A stretch of 64,000 nt of DNA from Solea solea (taxonomy: Eukaryota > Chordata > Actinopteri > Pleuronectiformes > Soleidae): the NCBI RefSeq assembly GCF_958295425.1, contig NC_081142.1, positions 23,594,969 to 23,658,968 on the forward strand, written 5' to 3'. This document shows, in pieces, positions 25,101-36,620 of this stretch; the first letter of the stretch is position 1; each line of letters starts with the position of its first letter. A model generated the notes under the pieces. That model was not told where the DNA came from. It made no database searches and worked only from the letters and a program-made list of their open reading frames with translations. The translations under genes were made by a program, and so were the position numbers.

Positions 25101-25753
25101 TTTCACCACGACACTGGGGCGACAAAGAAGACGACAAAGAGCACAACATCAAGCACCTTTTGTGTATGAGTGCGAAAAGGGTTGGAGCTTAAATTGCACT
25201 GTTGAAGGCACTGGACAGAGGAAATGTTACCACACATGCACACCTATGTAAAGCATATGATTATTTAAAAATCATATTAAAACTGCTCAACACATGCAGC
25301 TGTTTGAGCTCATTGTGTCTGTCACAGCTGAGGATGCATGGATGTTTATTAACACACACACACAGAGAGAGAGAGAGGTGTAAAAGCTCTCTTGCTCTAT
25401 CATACTAGTGTGAATGCATTTCTCTTATAAGGTGATGTATAGATGTGTGGATGAATGAGCTCAGCAGCAGATCTCTGGGTAAACAGGCTGCTTTCATCCA
25501 TCCTTACTTTAGTCTAAAATGTCTTCAAAATGAAATAAATGAGTTTCTTTTCCCTGCATCGTCTTCCGCTCTTGTTTCTCTCCTGTCTCTCTGTGTCTCT
25601 GTGTTCATGGAGGCTCCATCCTCCTCCTCTCCTCCTCCTCCTTCTCCTGCAGCTCCTGCTGCTGCTGCTGCTGCTGCAGCCTCCGACAACCACAGCTGAT
25701 TCTGTGCGTAAAAATACCCCCCAAACACATCACACATGAACATAAACGCTCAC

Positions 25754-25804
25754 CTGCAGAGCCGCCATCGTCAGCATCAGCATCCACATCCACGACGGAT
25801 GCAT
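25754..25804 (-). CDS. cdh2: Classical cadherin (N-cadherin-like) exon 1: signal peptide
   Basis: The minus strand reads MHPSWMWMLMLTMAALQ (17 codons) and then meets a strong splice donor, GTGAGC, in phase 0. The peptide is a typical hydrophobic signal sequence. In classical cadherins such as CDH1 and CDH2 the first coding exon is likewise very short, ends in phase 0 and finishes in a leucine-rich run followed by Gln. The start has A at -3 (AAACATG). The second exon of the gene lies 10.8 kb further along the minus strand. The product would be a calcium-dependent adhesion protein of adherens junctions, entering the secretory pathway through this peptide. The symbol rests on the prodomain pattern in exon 2 plus linkage to a desmoglein-type gene, as at mammalian CDH2; cdh4 or another type I cadherin is possible. 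Confidence 0.72.
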
Positions 25805-26060
25805 GTTTGTTGTTGCTGTTGTTGTGTTTTAACTCTTCTCCCCAGAAAAAAACCGACCGAGGTTTTTAATTCCCGTTAAACCGCGGCGGCATGAGGCTGC
25901 TCTCTCTCCCTCTCTCTGTCCTCCACCAGCTTTTCTGACTGTGTGTGTGTGAGTGAGAGCCTCCTCTGTTCTGTTCTCTTCTGCTCTCTCTCTCTCTCTC
26001 ACTCACACACACACACACACACACACACGCCCGCGTCTCAGTGCTGCCCTCTGGCGGAGA
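25805..26060 (-). promoter_or_regulatory. Presumed 5' leader and proximal promoter of the cadherin gene
   Basis: This stretch lies directly upstream of exon 1. It includes a GC-rich patch (CCGCGGCGGC near 25881), a pyrimidine/purine-rich block and a (CT)n-(CA)n compound microsatellite at 25984-26028. No convincing TATA box is visible on the minus strand, as is common for cadherin promoters. The boundaries are inferred from position only. Confidence 0.35.
25866..25892 (-). promoter_or_regulatory. Possible upstream ORF in the cadherin 5' leader
   Basis: Upstream of the exon 1 start codon, the minus strand has an ATG opening a short frame MPPRFNGN followed by TAA. It ends about 60 nt before the main ATG, so it is a non-overlapping uORF if the transcript begins beyond 25892. 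A short uORF of this kind could reduce or gate translation of the cadherin. The transcription start is not visible from sequence alone, so its presence in the mRNA is inferred. Confidence 0.3.
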
Positions 26061-26559
26061 ACAGCAGCCCTGCTACTGTCATGCAACAACAAAGGCCTGG
26101 GTAGACCTGGGGTAAATGTTAAGAACTGGGTTAGAGAATGACCTGTTAACCCTTTAACACCTAACCTAACCTTTTTTTTTTTGCTTATTTTAACCATAAA
26201 AGGGACAGAACATGTCCTGTAACTACGTTGCCTTTGCCCATTTTTTTTCCAGAATAACCTCCAAAATTGGGCAGTTATGTACATTTTACTGCATGTTAAA
26301 GTAGAGTGTATTTAAAAAAAAAAAATTATAATTTTAATCAAAGTGTATTTAATTCAAGTCTTTGTCTCAATGTGTAAAAACAGGCCAAAAAAAAAAGAGC
26401 AGACTTTGCTCAGGGTTAGAGCATTCACAGACGCCGATGCTCCGGCTTCCTGTGACATCCATCCAATTTCTAATGCTTTATCCTCCACATGAGGGTCGGG
26501 GGGGGGAAGCTGTGCCACTGTCAGCTGACGTAGGGCGATAGGTCACACCCCGGTCAGGG

Positions 26560-26942
26560 AAAGCACAAACTGTTGTGTGCGTACTCCAATGCAAAGTGCA
26601 CTTGCGCTAACGTGTTGCACATGTGTGTGTTTTCATCAAAGGACTGTCGCGTGGCGGTGCTGACACCCCGCACAAGACAATCCAGACTCTTCATGTGTCT
26701 ACCGAGCGCTACCAGAACACGGGGCGTCCCTGTCTGTTTTCAAGAAGCATCTTCTGTCCTAGCACTGACCTTACCCCTCCCCCCTCCCCTGCACTATCTC
26801 CTTGTGCACTTGGATCCACCCTCTGTCAGACCACTGTTCCTATCTAGTGGAGTTCTTTCCAAGACTTCTTCTATGAAGCTTATTCCTCTCTTGTCCAGAG
26901 GTCACTTTGGATAAAAGCGTCTGCTAAATGCTTTAATGTAAA
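26560..26942 (+). mobile_element. 3' end of a non-LTR retrotransposon
   Basis: The segment closes with CACTTTGGATAAAAGCGTC then TGCTAAATGCTTTAATGTAA, a very common 3' tail of fish LINE-type elements with a short AATGTAAATG end. The part before it (TACCGAGCGCTACCAGAAC, near 26700) reads like a decayed C-terminal coding part. Subfamily not assigned. Confidence 0.5.
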
Positions 26943-27338
26943 TGTGTACTTGTGTACTAAAATATGAAAAACCTCTTTGTGGGGACATTTTGATCTGCCG
27001 GGACTCGAGTCGGGGTCTGATCCACCCCGGCTGGGTCGCCTGGGTGAGGGTGCACAGTTTTCATGATGTTGTGAGACCCTGAAAACACCCAGTGACCCTA
27101 GGACACATCACTGATGAAGCGTCCTCATGCATCCAGAAGATGTTTCTTGCATCGATTAACTTCATTTCTTTCCCATCTTTATTCCTTGTGTTGTGTGAGC
27201 AGCTGTGACAAAATGATGTGACATTTGACAGAAATATTGATCAATCGGTCTGTTTTTTCTTTGCTTTCATTACTTACACGCATGGAGATACACACATTTT
27301 ATGGAAAAAGACTCCTATTGTGTGAATAGTGTGCATGA

Positions 27339-27653
27339 CATTTCTTTCCTCTCCTGTGCCTTCTTCATTACCTCGTGTTGTACTTTGTGGACAATTGTAA
27401 TAAAACATCACTCCGCGCTGTGACACTGGCCAGACGGAACGTTAGAAAGCGAGCTGTAAAAAGAAAAGTCAATGCCATGATGGCTTCCCGTCAGAGTGAT
27501 GTAGAGGTTATAGAGTCTGTGCACGAGGAGACTCATCGTGCCGGTCAGTCCGACAACGGAGACGATGCAAGTGAGGATTCTTCAGACATGCTTCGACTGC
27601 TGACGGTGTATCAAACGCTGCGAGCGCGGGTCACCAAGTACACCAGTGTTTGA
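27339..27653 (+). CDS. Orphan coding-like terminal segment, unknown protein
   Basis: An open frame follows a stop at 27336. The first in-frame ATG (27477) starts MMASRQSDVEVIESVHEE; an acidic patch (DNGDDASEDSSD) and a basic/hydrophobic end (LRLLTVYQTLRARVTKYTSV) precede a TGA. The segment before the ATG is strongly basic (ARRNVRKRAVKRKV). Composition looks protein-like rather than repeat-derived, and AATAAA follows at 27700, so this could be the last exon of a plus-strand gene or a degraded retrocopy. An AG at the end of CACTGGCCAG near 27432 could be an acceptor, but its pyrimidine tract is weak. I do not recognise the family. It may also be a chance frame. Confidence 0.28.
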   Translation, partial: HFFPLLCLLHYLVLYFVDNCNKTSLRAVTLARRNVRKRAVKRKVNAMMASRQSDVEVIESVHEETHRAGQSDNGDDASEDSSDMLRLLTVYQTLRARVTKYTSV

Positions 27654-28500
27654 AACCAAAACTGTGTATACAGCTCCAGCTCACACATGGGCATTGGGCA
27701 ATAAATGACCCCAGCTTTGTCCGACATACAACAACCTCAAAGGAAGAATAAAACCGCACCAAAGAAATCAATAAAAGCCACTAAATCCACAAATTAGAAC
27801 TTCTACGGCACCCTGAAGGAAACATGAACAAGCACACAGGAACAGAAGGGTCACTTTTGGACTTGGACATTTTTTCTATATCCTGGAGGTAGAGATGTCC
27901 CAGGTAAACAGGAAATCATCACGTTTAAGAGAGGTCGACGGCTACATATGCCGTGTTTCCATTATGGCACAGTTCGGTTTGGAATGGTAAAGCCCTGGAT
28001 CAGGCTTGTGTGTCGACTGAGAACAGAAACTTTACGTGGTAGGCGGGGGTGTGGCCTGTGCCCGATGGCCGTGTAGCGTACGAACAACGACAACGAACGT
28101 GACAACAATGAAGGACATTTTTCTGTCATGGGTGGAGCCTATCGACCTGGAACTTTACTCTTGGTACTATTACCATTACTATAGTACCGCTGCACTCGGT
28201 GGAAACATGGCTATAGTGCTTGTAAAGTGAGGTCACTGCATATGATTGGACATTGGCTAAACATGCCAAGTATATAAAGTTTCCAAAGTGGGTTTTCCTG
28301 CTAAAATATGAACTATATTAACATATTTTAATCACAATCACAATTGTCTCATGAACGTGATCGCCTGGTACTGAAAATGAATGTTCAGCCAACTGAACGC
28401 AAACGACGCGAGGCAAATGAAGTTTGCAGCTTTTGCTGTTCCTGCACCATGCAGCTCCAAGTTTCCTGAATGCAACCTAGACGAGTAAAGCTACACAGAT

Positions 28501-28545
28501 ATGAGTGAGTGAGTGAGTGAGTGAGGGAGGGAGTGAGGGAGGGTG
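28501..28545. repeat. (TGAG)n microsatellite
   Basis: TGAG tetranucleotides grading into GGGA. Confidence 0.85.
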
Positions 28546-28907
28546 GGGGTAGTAAGAGAGAGAAGCAGCCATGGTTTGCTAATTACTCAAAGGTCCCCAG
28601 GGAGCAATAGAAAATCCGCAGTGGAGCTTTAAATGACTCACACGATAATTTCCTCATACACTTAAATACAAACCAATGAAATCGCCCCCTGGTGGCTATT
28701 CAACATAATATAGCTGTCTGACACTTCTGCATTGGCTTCACTTTGCAGATCCCGAAACTGCATTCACCTTTTATCTCCAGTCTATTGAATCCGTTCATTC
28801 CATCAAATGGATGAATAATTAAATAAATAAATAAATAATTAAATACTGTACATGTGATTATGTTTCCATTGAATGGAAGCAGCACACACCCACAGTACAG
28901 TGTGTTT

Positions 28908-28935
28908 GCAGCTGTTTGCAAAAGCAAACAGCTGC
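28908..28935. repeat. Perfect 12-bp hairpin with AAAA loop
   Basis: GCAGCTGTTTGC, then AAAA, then GCAAACAGCTGC. The arms are exact reverse complements and each contains the E-box CAGCTG. Confidence 0.8.
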
Positions 28936-29717
28936 GGGAAGAGAGACATTAGACAGTGAGCCGAGACAAAAGGAAAAACTGGAGCAGAGTGGAGGAGAGA
29001 GAACAGACAAACTAAGATGGAGGAGAAAAAGACGCCTGTGGGTAATTGGACAGATAGAGCGGGAAAAGACTTAAGGGGAATGACGGCCGCATAAATGGAA
29101 GGGACAGGAGCTGTGAAGGGAGAAGCTGTTTGAGATGAAGACAAAACAAGGAGAGATGGGCAGATAAATAATATGAAAAAGCTGTAGAGAAAGGGGGAGA
29201 GATGAGTGGAGAATGGAGGAGTGCAGTGATCAGTGCTGGGCTGCGATCCCACTTAATGCAGACTTTAAAGTGCTCCACTTATGTAGCCTGCAGGCTGCAC
29301 ACCTCACATAATACACGCACACAGTGACTGGTGCCAGCTTCAGTACAGTCACACACACACACACACACATTTTTACAACACAATGTAAAGCCATGCTAAG
29401 CAAGATTTTTGGATAAAATCCCAGCTTTCTTATCAGTCCATATCACAAAATCAGGTTCAATCCCCGCTAATCCCACACACTCCTCCTACACACACACACA
29501 CAACGTTAAATCCCACTTTTATTCAGCATTTGCAAAGCTGATCACGCCCCGCAGACGAGTGTGAGAGAACGATGGCAGTTCTGATTTCTACTCTTCAGGA
29601 AATGTGGCGATTGTGAGTTCTGTTTTGTGCCTTTCAGAATAAAGGTCACCGTCAGCCATCGACTACTTTCCATAATATTGATTGTGTAGAAGTTTCTAAA
29701 TGATGTGTCTGACTTAC

Positions 29718-30180
29718 TGTCACGAGGCGTCAGATCTGTTAGTGTTTTTGTCTTGCTTAGTCAGTTCTTGTGTTAGTTTATGTTTAAAGTCACGTTAAGT
29801 TCATGTCCCTTTTGGTGCAGGGTTTGATTTTCACGTCCCCTTTTATTTTGGTCAACGTTCATGTCTTCCTGTCGCGTTGTCTCTTCACCTGTCTTGACAT
29901 ATCTCCCCTAATTCCCTCATGCACTTCACCTGCTGATCCTTAAGTAATCACTCGCACCTGCCCTTGATTCCCTCGTCCCTATATAGTGTCCTCAGTCCCT
30001 CTGTCATGTGCCAGTGTGTTGTTTATGCTACCATAGAAAACGTCAGTGTCCAAGTCTGTGTCACCTTTTGCTTAGTTAGCCCTAGTGCCTAGTTTTGTTT
30101 TGTTTGTCTTTTCAAGAGGACAATAAAAACTCTTGAATCTTTCATCGTACCTCCTGTCTCGTGCATTTGGATCCAAGCAG
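29718..30180 (+). mobile_element. LTR-like fragment
   Basis: It begins TGTCACGAGGCG and contains CCCTATATAGTGTCC (TATA-like), GTGCCAGTGTGT as in the 20.2 kb LTR, and AATAAAAACTCTTG as a polyadenylation signal, then CCTCCTGTCTCG. The layout matches an LTR, but no target duplication could be matched, so the right edge is approximate. Confidence 0.5.
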
Positions 30181-30379
30181 TGTATTCGCCAGCTGTATAT
30201 GTGTGTTTCCATCATGGTACGGCTCTGTTTGGTGCAGTACGGCCATGGTTCCCAACCTGGGGTCCGAGCCTCCCTTGGGAGGGACGCAGAGCTTTGTCTG
30301 CTTTGAGGTTGTGAGGCTATTAAAATTATATTTTAACATGTTAAAAATAGAAAGTCACGTTTTTTTGGGGCCACCTTTA

Positions 30380-30600
30380 AACATATTAAGCTATTTATCC
30401 TTTCACCCCAACCTGTCTTGGCACATTGCTGCACATCTTCTCCTGTTAAAAGGGAGTTTTTTTTCTCTCCACTGATGCCTCTGGTGTTTGCTCATTGTGT
30501 GAATGGTTGTGTTTCTCTGATCCATGATGTTGTCTGTGTACAGAGCCTTGAGATAATGAATGTTGTGATGTTGCGCTATACAAATAAAATTGAATTGAGT
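30380..30600 (+). mobile_element. 3' tail of a non-LTR retrotransposon
   Basis: The block with CTGTTAAAAGGGAG and then GAGCCTTGAGATAATGAATG ends GCGCTATACAAATAAAATTG and AATTGAG. This is a widespread teleost LINE tail that ends in short ATTGAATTG-type repeats. It is 5'-truncated, as is usual for such insertions. Confidence 0.55.
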
Positions 30601-32429
30601 TAAAACCACTTTTCACTAGGTTTGGGAAACGGTATCTGGTCAAAATCACTGGATCAGATATCGGACAGATAAAAATGTAGGATTCGGTTCAATCCAAAAA
30701 CCCTTTAAATCTGACTGTAAAAATGTAAATAAAAATCAGCAAAACCATTTTAGCCGAGTCATGTTTGGGCTGTACATTTCTTCTTTTTGGGAGAACAATT
30801 TTTGTTACACAGTTGGAGAATTATGTCTTTGAAATGACTCAGCACAAATGTGTTGTTTACAGCTTCATACGTTCATAAATGGTCTAAAATGACTGTATTG
30901 GAATAATATCGTTATCGGCAGATACTTGTCCAATCCCAACTTGTCACTAGTTCTCAATCGCAACTTCTCCGACATCTGCTGCAAAGAGCATCTTTGAAAA
31001 CTTCTCTGTCTCGACGGTGCAGCTACATATGGAGCGCATCACTGCTTCCATTGCCGTTTCAATCAGGAGAGATCCACTAGCAACTGAATTAACCTTTAAT
31101 GACATGCACAATGAGAGGACATTGATTGTGATTATAAATGAGTCTTTTTTTTCTGTGATTAGATCCAAACCTGATGCCATCACGATAAGACGTTGGGACG
31201 AGGTTGTGCCGAGAAAACCTGATTGAAAATAGTGGTTAACGGTGAGACTGAGGCGATAATGAGCTTTGGCGTACATATTAACCTAATGGTCAATATTTGA
31301 TTCCGATCAGCAAGATAATGAAAATGTAGCACATCCTTGATAAGTTGAACCTGCTACGTCATACAAGCCTCGGGCAGATGAACCTGCGGCTGGTACAGCG
31401 AAGCAGGATCTGCAGAAATGGAGGTGATTTTGATTTTTAGTTCCAAGGCTGACACACAGTTAGAGTTGTCAAGCTGATTTTAATCAAAGGTAATTCGGTA
31501 AGAGAAGCTGACAGATAATCCAGTGTGTAGACCTGAGTCCAACAGAGTCTGAACACAGTTCACACCATAGGTTTTTCTGCTTGTTGATAGGTTTTACAGG
31601 TTGTGGCTAACTGTTCTTAATTGGCTTATAATAGAAAGTCACTTAGTGTGAAATATTGAAAGACGAGGCCCTGCGGGACAGTTCTGAATCTGTGATGAGT
31701 CGAGTCATGAGTCAGAGACCAGGACGGGCTCAAAGTCGGGAAACCTGAACACAATCACAACTGCAGTTCACTAAAGAGAAGAAGAGGGTGAAGGAAGATA
31801 AATATAACATGACAACATGATAAAAAACAGCTCCAGGCATGATCCCAGTATAATCCTGTTTATAGTTTTGAGATCTTCTGACACAAGCCTTCCAGATTCT
31901 CAGCTGCAAGCTAGGAAATACTTGGTGTGAACTTTGAGGGGATGAGAAGAGGGTGAGACTGAGGTGATGGCAGGATGCACCTGTTGGTGTACACTACAGT
32001 ACAGTCTGCTGCAAAGTTTTATTATTACTATTATTAGAAGAAGAAAAAGATTCTTAGCTGAAAATGAGACTGTGGAAATTTGACAGACAGAGTCAGTGGT
32101 TTCCTTTTATGTCATGTTCTTTTATCGCTCTGCCTTTTGGTGCTAAAAACAAAGCCAGCTGGACCTCTGTCAGGTTCTTTATCTGTTAGGTTCTTTATCT
32201 GTTAGGTTGTAAGGTTCTTTATCGCTCTGCATTTCCAGATTTCATCTGACTCTTTATGTCCTGTTGCGCTCATGTTTTATTGTTTTTATTCTTTCTATTT
32301 TTTTATTACGGTGTCTCTTTTGTCTCTCTTTTTTTATTTTACGTCTGTTCATTTGTGTTTTTATTAATAAACACTTAACAATTATTATTATTATGATGAA
32401 GTGATATGCAAACATACAGCGTGATCCTG

Positions 32430-32623
32430 CAGCCATGCAGCTGCCACTGTTGCTTGCCGGGTGAAGCTAATCTGGAAGTAAGAATGAATATATAAAAATA
32501 TATGTATGTATATATATATACTGTATATATATATGAAGATTTTAGGAATGTTTCAAAAACTCATATAAATATATACATATATACATATACATATATACAT
32601 ATACATATATACATATATATATA

Positions 32624-32659
<36 letters not shown>

Positions 32660-32850
32660 TATATATGAAATAGTACTTCTCACTTGATTAACATTTTCCT
32701 TTGGCGTTAATGATCTCAAACACTAATTCCTGGTCTTTTTCAAAAGAACATGATGTTAAATATGTAAATTCTTAGAGAGTGGACACCGGTGTGATTGACA
32801 GCTGCTATCAAGAGCCTGGTTGCAGTGAATTTCTGTGAACCTCAACGAGG
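32430..32850. repeat. Dispersed repeat with nested (ATATAC)n, related to 18.84-19.06 kb
   Basis: GGGTGAAGCTAATCTGGAAG and later GTGTGATTGACAGCTGCTAT match GGGTGAAGCTAACCAGGAAG (18877) and CTGTGATTGACAGCTGCAAA (19034). A long TA-rich microsatellite (32488-32666) sits inside this copy only. Confidence 0.5.
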
Positions 32851-35800
32851 CACCAGTCAAATGGCCAATCCTAAGTCTTCACCATTTTAGATTCTGATTG
32901 GGGACCAGTCGCCACTTGATCTCCTCCCACTAAATTCCACATGAGTAGGAAACAAATCAAAAGAAACTTTGTGGAACAAACAATCACAGTGCTTGTGGGT
33001 GATGTGGAGGAGAAGAAAAGCCATTTTGGATTTCGTGGTGCTGCTGTGAATGTAGGTGCAGAAAGGGCAGCCGTAGAAGTGTAAAAAGAAATGGTTCAAG
33101 CTGAAGGTGGAAACAAACAACAAAGCACACACTGCACCACATCAGCAGCACGGTCTGTATCAGAGGGAACACGCGTACATGGCATTGTGAGACACAGATG
33201 CTGCACTGACCACAAACAAACCCCAGAAAGTAGAGTTTTAATTGTAATTGCATTGACGTTAATGAAAAAAAAACCCACATTAGCTCAACGGGCTAAAACA
33301 CAATGGCTAATGCATCGCGTTGTAAACATCATTAGTTATCCCTGAGTCCGCAGCAGCAGCAGCTGCAGAGCGTCCAGCAATCACCGGCACCGAAGCGTCC
33401 TCTGGAAGTGGACACGTCCTGACAGATGCCGTCTTTAAGACGCAGGGGGAGATGCAATTACCGCCAGAAACACCCCGGGCAGACGAACTGAGGCAAACGT
33501 TTACTGCGGCGTGTTTTATTTCCACCGCATTAAAAGAGCTAGTTAAGCAATGAGCCTTTTGCATCGGTGTAATTTGTGTCCTAAACGCTGCATTACATTC
33601 ACGCAAATCCTCGCTCCGAGCTGGGTCGGGGTCATCGCGCTGGAGGGAGGACAGGAGCGAGCGGAAGGCTAATGCTCTGTGTCACACACACACACACACA
33701 CACACCCTGGTGACCGTGCACACCTTTTTGGATTTTGAATAAAAATTAGTGCACACAAGCGTTTTCGGCACAGGGGGGGGTTTGCTACAATCACCCGCAG
33801 GTGATAAGGGAAAGTAATTATTCATCAGGCATCAGAGATTTGACATCTTTACTGTGGCTTTTATTAACTTACCACGAAATCAGCCGTCATTCACGGCACC
33901 TGTTCCCATCATGATAACAAACATGTCACATGTCACAAAGAAGCTATCATAGATTTGATTATTGACTTTTCTTTATCTTTATTATTTGATTTTCCAGGAC
34001 CAATGATCCTGTCAGGCGTTATTACTCCCAGAGACATCTGTGATTTCCCAGCCCTATGGTAGAATTTCTCAAAAAGGAATAATAGACAGAAATATACGCA
34101 TTATTTAGCGTCACTCATGTCAAACACATACCTGTCGCTGCCGGCTAATTTCAGCTGGAAACAAGCACTTGCCAGAAACCCCAGCGTGGTCAGCAGCTGC
34201 ATTTGGACTAAGATGGCACAGTTCCACCATGTTGTTCTGTCCAAAGCTGGACCCGGTTCAGCAGTGATCCAGGATCATTGCTCCAGGGACTCTAAATTGG
34301 CACATTGGTCAGTCATCATCATGGTCCCTGAACACCTGTTCCCTCTTAATTCTCCGCTTCTCTTTATTTTGTACGTTTACACAAATCAGAGTGATTGTCG
34401 CCACACTTTGTCATCGTGATAATGAAAATTTGTGATATTTTCAACCCCCGGGGGGGTCGTTTGAAAATGAACTGTGAAACACAATTTATTATTTTAAGAT
34501 TTGTTATGGTGGCTTTGACCTGAATAAAGATTGGAGCTCACGACGAGGACATGGAGTGCAGTGATTGCTCGAGAGCTGCCAGCTTTATTATCGCGCTGGT
34601 AATTTATTTTTCAAGGTGACAGGAAACCACGATTGTACTTGATCATGCTCAGTGGGGAATTTGACGGTTCGCCTGTCAAATTTGTTTTCATAGATCACAA
34701 CTTTGGTAAATGGCATATGGAATGTTGGTCTGGTGTATTTTACAAAGCTGGTCAATGTTTATTTAATGGACCTTTTTTGGCATTTAATAGTCACAAAATC
34801 AGCACTTTAACCCTCATGTAGTCTGGTCAGTAGGTAACACTGGAGCTAATAAAAGCAACTGTTCAGTAAAGGTGAGTGATTTGCGCTTTTGTTGATAAGG
34901 AACAATATATCGCTCACGATAAAATTGTATTTATGAGACACACATAAATACTGAATACTAAGTTTTGGGCCAGATGTGGCCCACGGGCCGCAGGTTTGAG
35001 ACCCTTTGCTCTAATTCAATAATTGTAAACAGCCCCAGCATTGATGTTTCCATTTCTCATCTGTTCTTGCCAAATAGTTTGACCAATAACTTTGTCCCCA
35101 ATTTCAAAGTCTTCATGTTTCTTTACTGGTTTAGTTTTATCTGAAGAGGATAGTGGCAAGAATGTGTTTAGCACACTGGTCAGCGAACTGGTAATCAAAG
35201 ACGAGAGACAAGGTCACACGTGAGAAAAACAAACAGGTAAGAATGGATTCACACGTGACAAACTAGCAGAAAGTAAAAAATGAGTCCAAATGCATAGTAA
35301 TATTAAAAAAAGTATAAATTCTTAAAAAAAATCAACTGATGAAAGCAGAAGAAAATCCCCAAGAACACGAGGAAATCAAACAAAGAGAGCGTGGAGGACA
35401 GAGACGTTTTGTCTTGTTGTAGTTTGGCAGCTTTCCCCGCTTCACCTCATCTTTCCGTCTTGGCAGCGACATCGTCCCCTGGAACCTGGTGTGTTCTCTG
35501 GCTCTGACTGATCCCAGTCATTTCTGGAGTGTCTGTCTCTTTGTGCTGTGAAAGTATGGGGGTAATGGAAGTGAGTGGCTGTGGCTCTCGAGGTAGAGCG
35601 GGGGATCCTCCAGCCCTGTGGTCATCCGTCCGATGCTGTGACTTTAGAAACTCACTTACATCACAACGATCGCAAAAGTAAGCGTTTAATCAAAAAGTTT
35701 AATAAAAGTGTTGCATTACTTACACTGTAATTTTGACATTTTTATTTCATGTTTAAAATATTTTTTTGTATTGTATTGCTGCTGCGTTAAAATAATTTCC

Positions 35801-36229
35801 CCTTGGGGATGAAGACTGATCAACTTTCATGTCATGGAAAAACCATAATACCACCTGGACCTGCAGTCAGTTTAGAGCAGGGGTAACAGACATTAAAAGA
35901 AATAATCGTCTTTATTTTATATGCAACATGCATAACATTACCATTTTAAAAGTAAAACTGCTAGAAATTACCTTATTTATCTTGCGGGGACATCAGATTT
36001 TTCAAAATAAAAGTCTGGCCATGTTTCAGTAGTTCAATGTTGTTAATGTGAAGGTGTGACACTGAGTTTGTTTGGTCTGTGTTTGCAGTGACTTTGTCCT
36101 TCACTGTTTCTGATGCTGTTTCTCATCGTGGCTTAGCTTCTGTCATCACAACATGGATCCGTCACTTCAGCTGAGCAAGAGACAAGTGTAAGGATGCTGT
36201 GGGTCGGATAAAACTGTGGGACCCGGCCC

Positions 36230-36370
36230 CCCAAACCAGCCCGAGGTGGTCAAAAGCATGGGAGCACTTTACATGAGCGCCTTCAAAGAACAACGTGAGG
36301 TGCAAAATGTGCACAGTTGATCTGAGCACCTGAAGAGCAAGCATGTTGGAGCCATGGGTGAAGGAGATTC
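36230..36370 (+). pseudogene. Possible BED-type zinc-finger remnant of a hAT transposase
   Basis: A translated stretch near 36260-36365 contains SAFKEQREVQNVHS, a stop, then SEHLKSKHVGAMGEG. The spacing resembles the end of a BED finger (Cys-x2-Cys ... H-x-KxKH), with at least one Cys replaced and a stop in frame. It is too degraded for a firm call. Confidence 0.25.
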
Positions 36371-36469
36371 ACGGTGAGTTCGTTGTAAGTTCATTTTAAA
36401 ATCGGCAGATTGTCGGTTATCAAAATAATTGTTAGTTGCAGACCTGGTGTTCACCACTACGCCAACCAC

Positions 36470-36620
36470 CAATTAGTCTAATCCCCAATATTTGCATGTT
36501 TTTGGACAGCGGGAGGAGAGCGGAGAACCCAGAGAAAACCCACTCACACACGGGGAGAACATGAAACCCCGTCTTGCTGTGAGGAAACAATACTAACCAC
36601 TGCGCCACCGTGTCAACCCT
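36470..36620 (+). repeat. Dispersed fish repeat, right part
   Basis: TTTGCATGTTTTTGGACAGC, AGAAAACCCACTCACACACG, GGGGAGAACATGAAACCCC and CTAACCACTGCGCCACCGTG. This is the 3' part of the family at 11.7 kb. Confidence 0.55.

Larger units (their letters stand above)
14910..25753 (-). other. Intron 1 of the cadherin gene
   Basis: The interval runs from the GTGAGC donor after exon 1 to the CCCCAG acceptor before exon 2. No coding exon was recognised inside it. Its contents are the amplified ~0.5 kb repeat (15.2-16.9 kb), duplicated 350 bp blocks with GAG tracts (18.07-20.0 kb), a solo LTR (20196-20950), (TA)n at 21.07-21.18 kb, a CAG-rich tract at 22.05 kb, and copies of the dispersed 'GGGCTGCAACTAACGATTA' repeat near 21.58 and 24.87 kb. 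The remainder looks like unique AT-rich sequence. Confidence 0.6.
26950..33650. other. Intergenic stretch, mostly without recognisable genes
   Basis: Apart from the orphan segment at 27.34 kb and the retroelement fragments listed, it holds a MITE-like piece at 27.95-28.25 kb, TGAG and CA tracts, and apparently unique sequence. A region at 30.95-31.23 kb is open on both strands but shows no recognised motif. Confidence 0.5.

Noticed and set aside
25525..25793. Poly-Ala, poly-Leu or poly-Gln frames over the CTG tract beside cadherin exon 1
   Set aside because: Frames of a trinucleotide repeat in the intron just after the exon 1 donor; the signal-peptide frame with donor is the supported reading.
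30947..31276. Overlapping open frames on both strands near 31 kb
   Set aside because: No recognised motif, no splice or polyadenylation context; could be a decayed transposon but cannot be supported.
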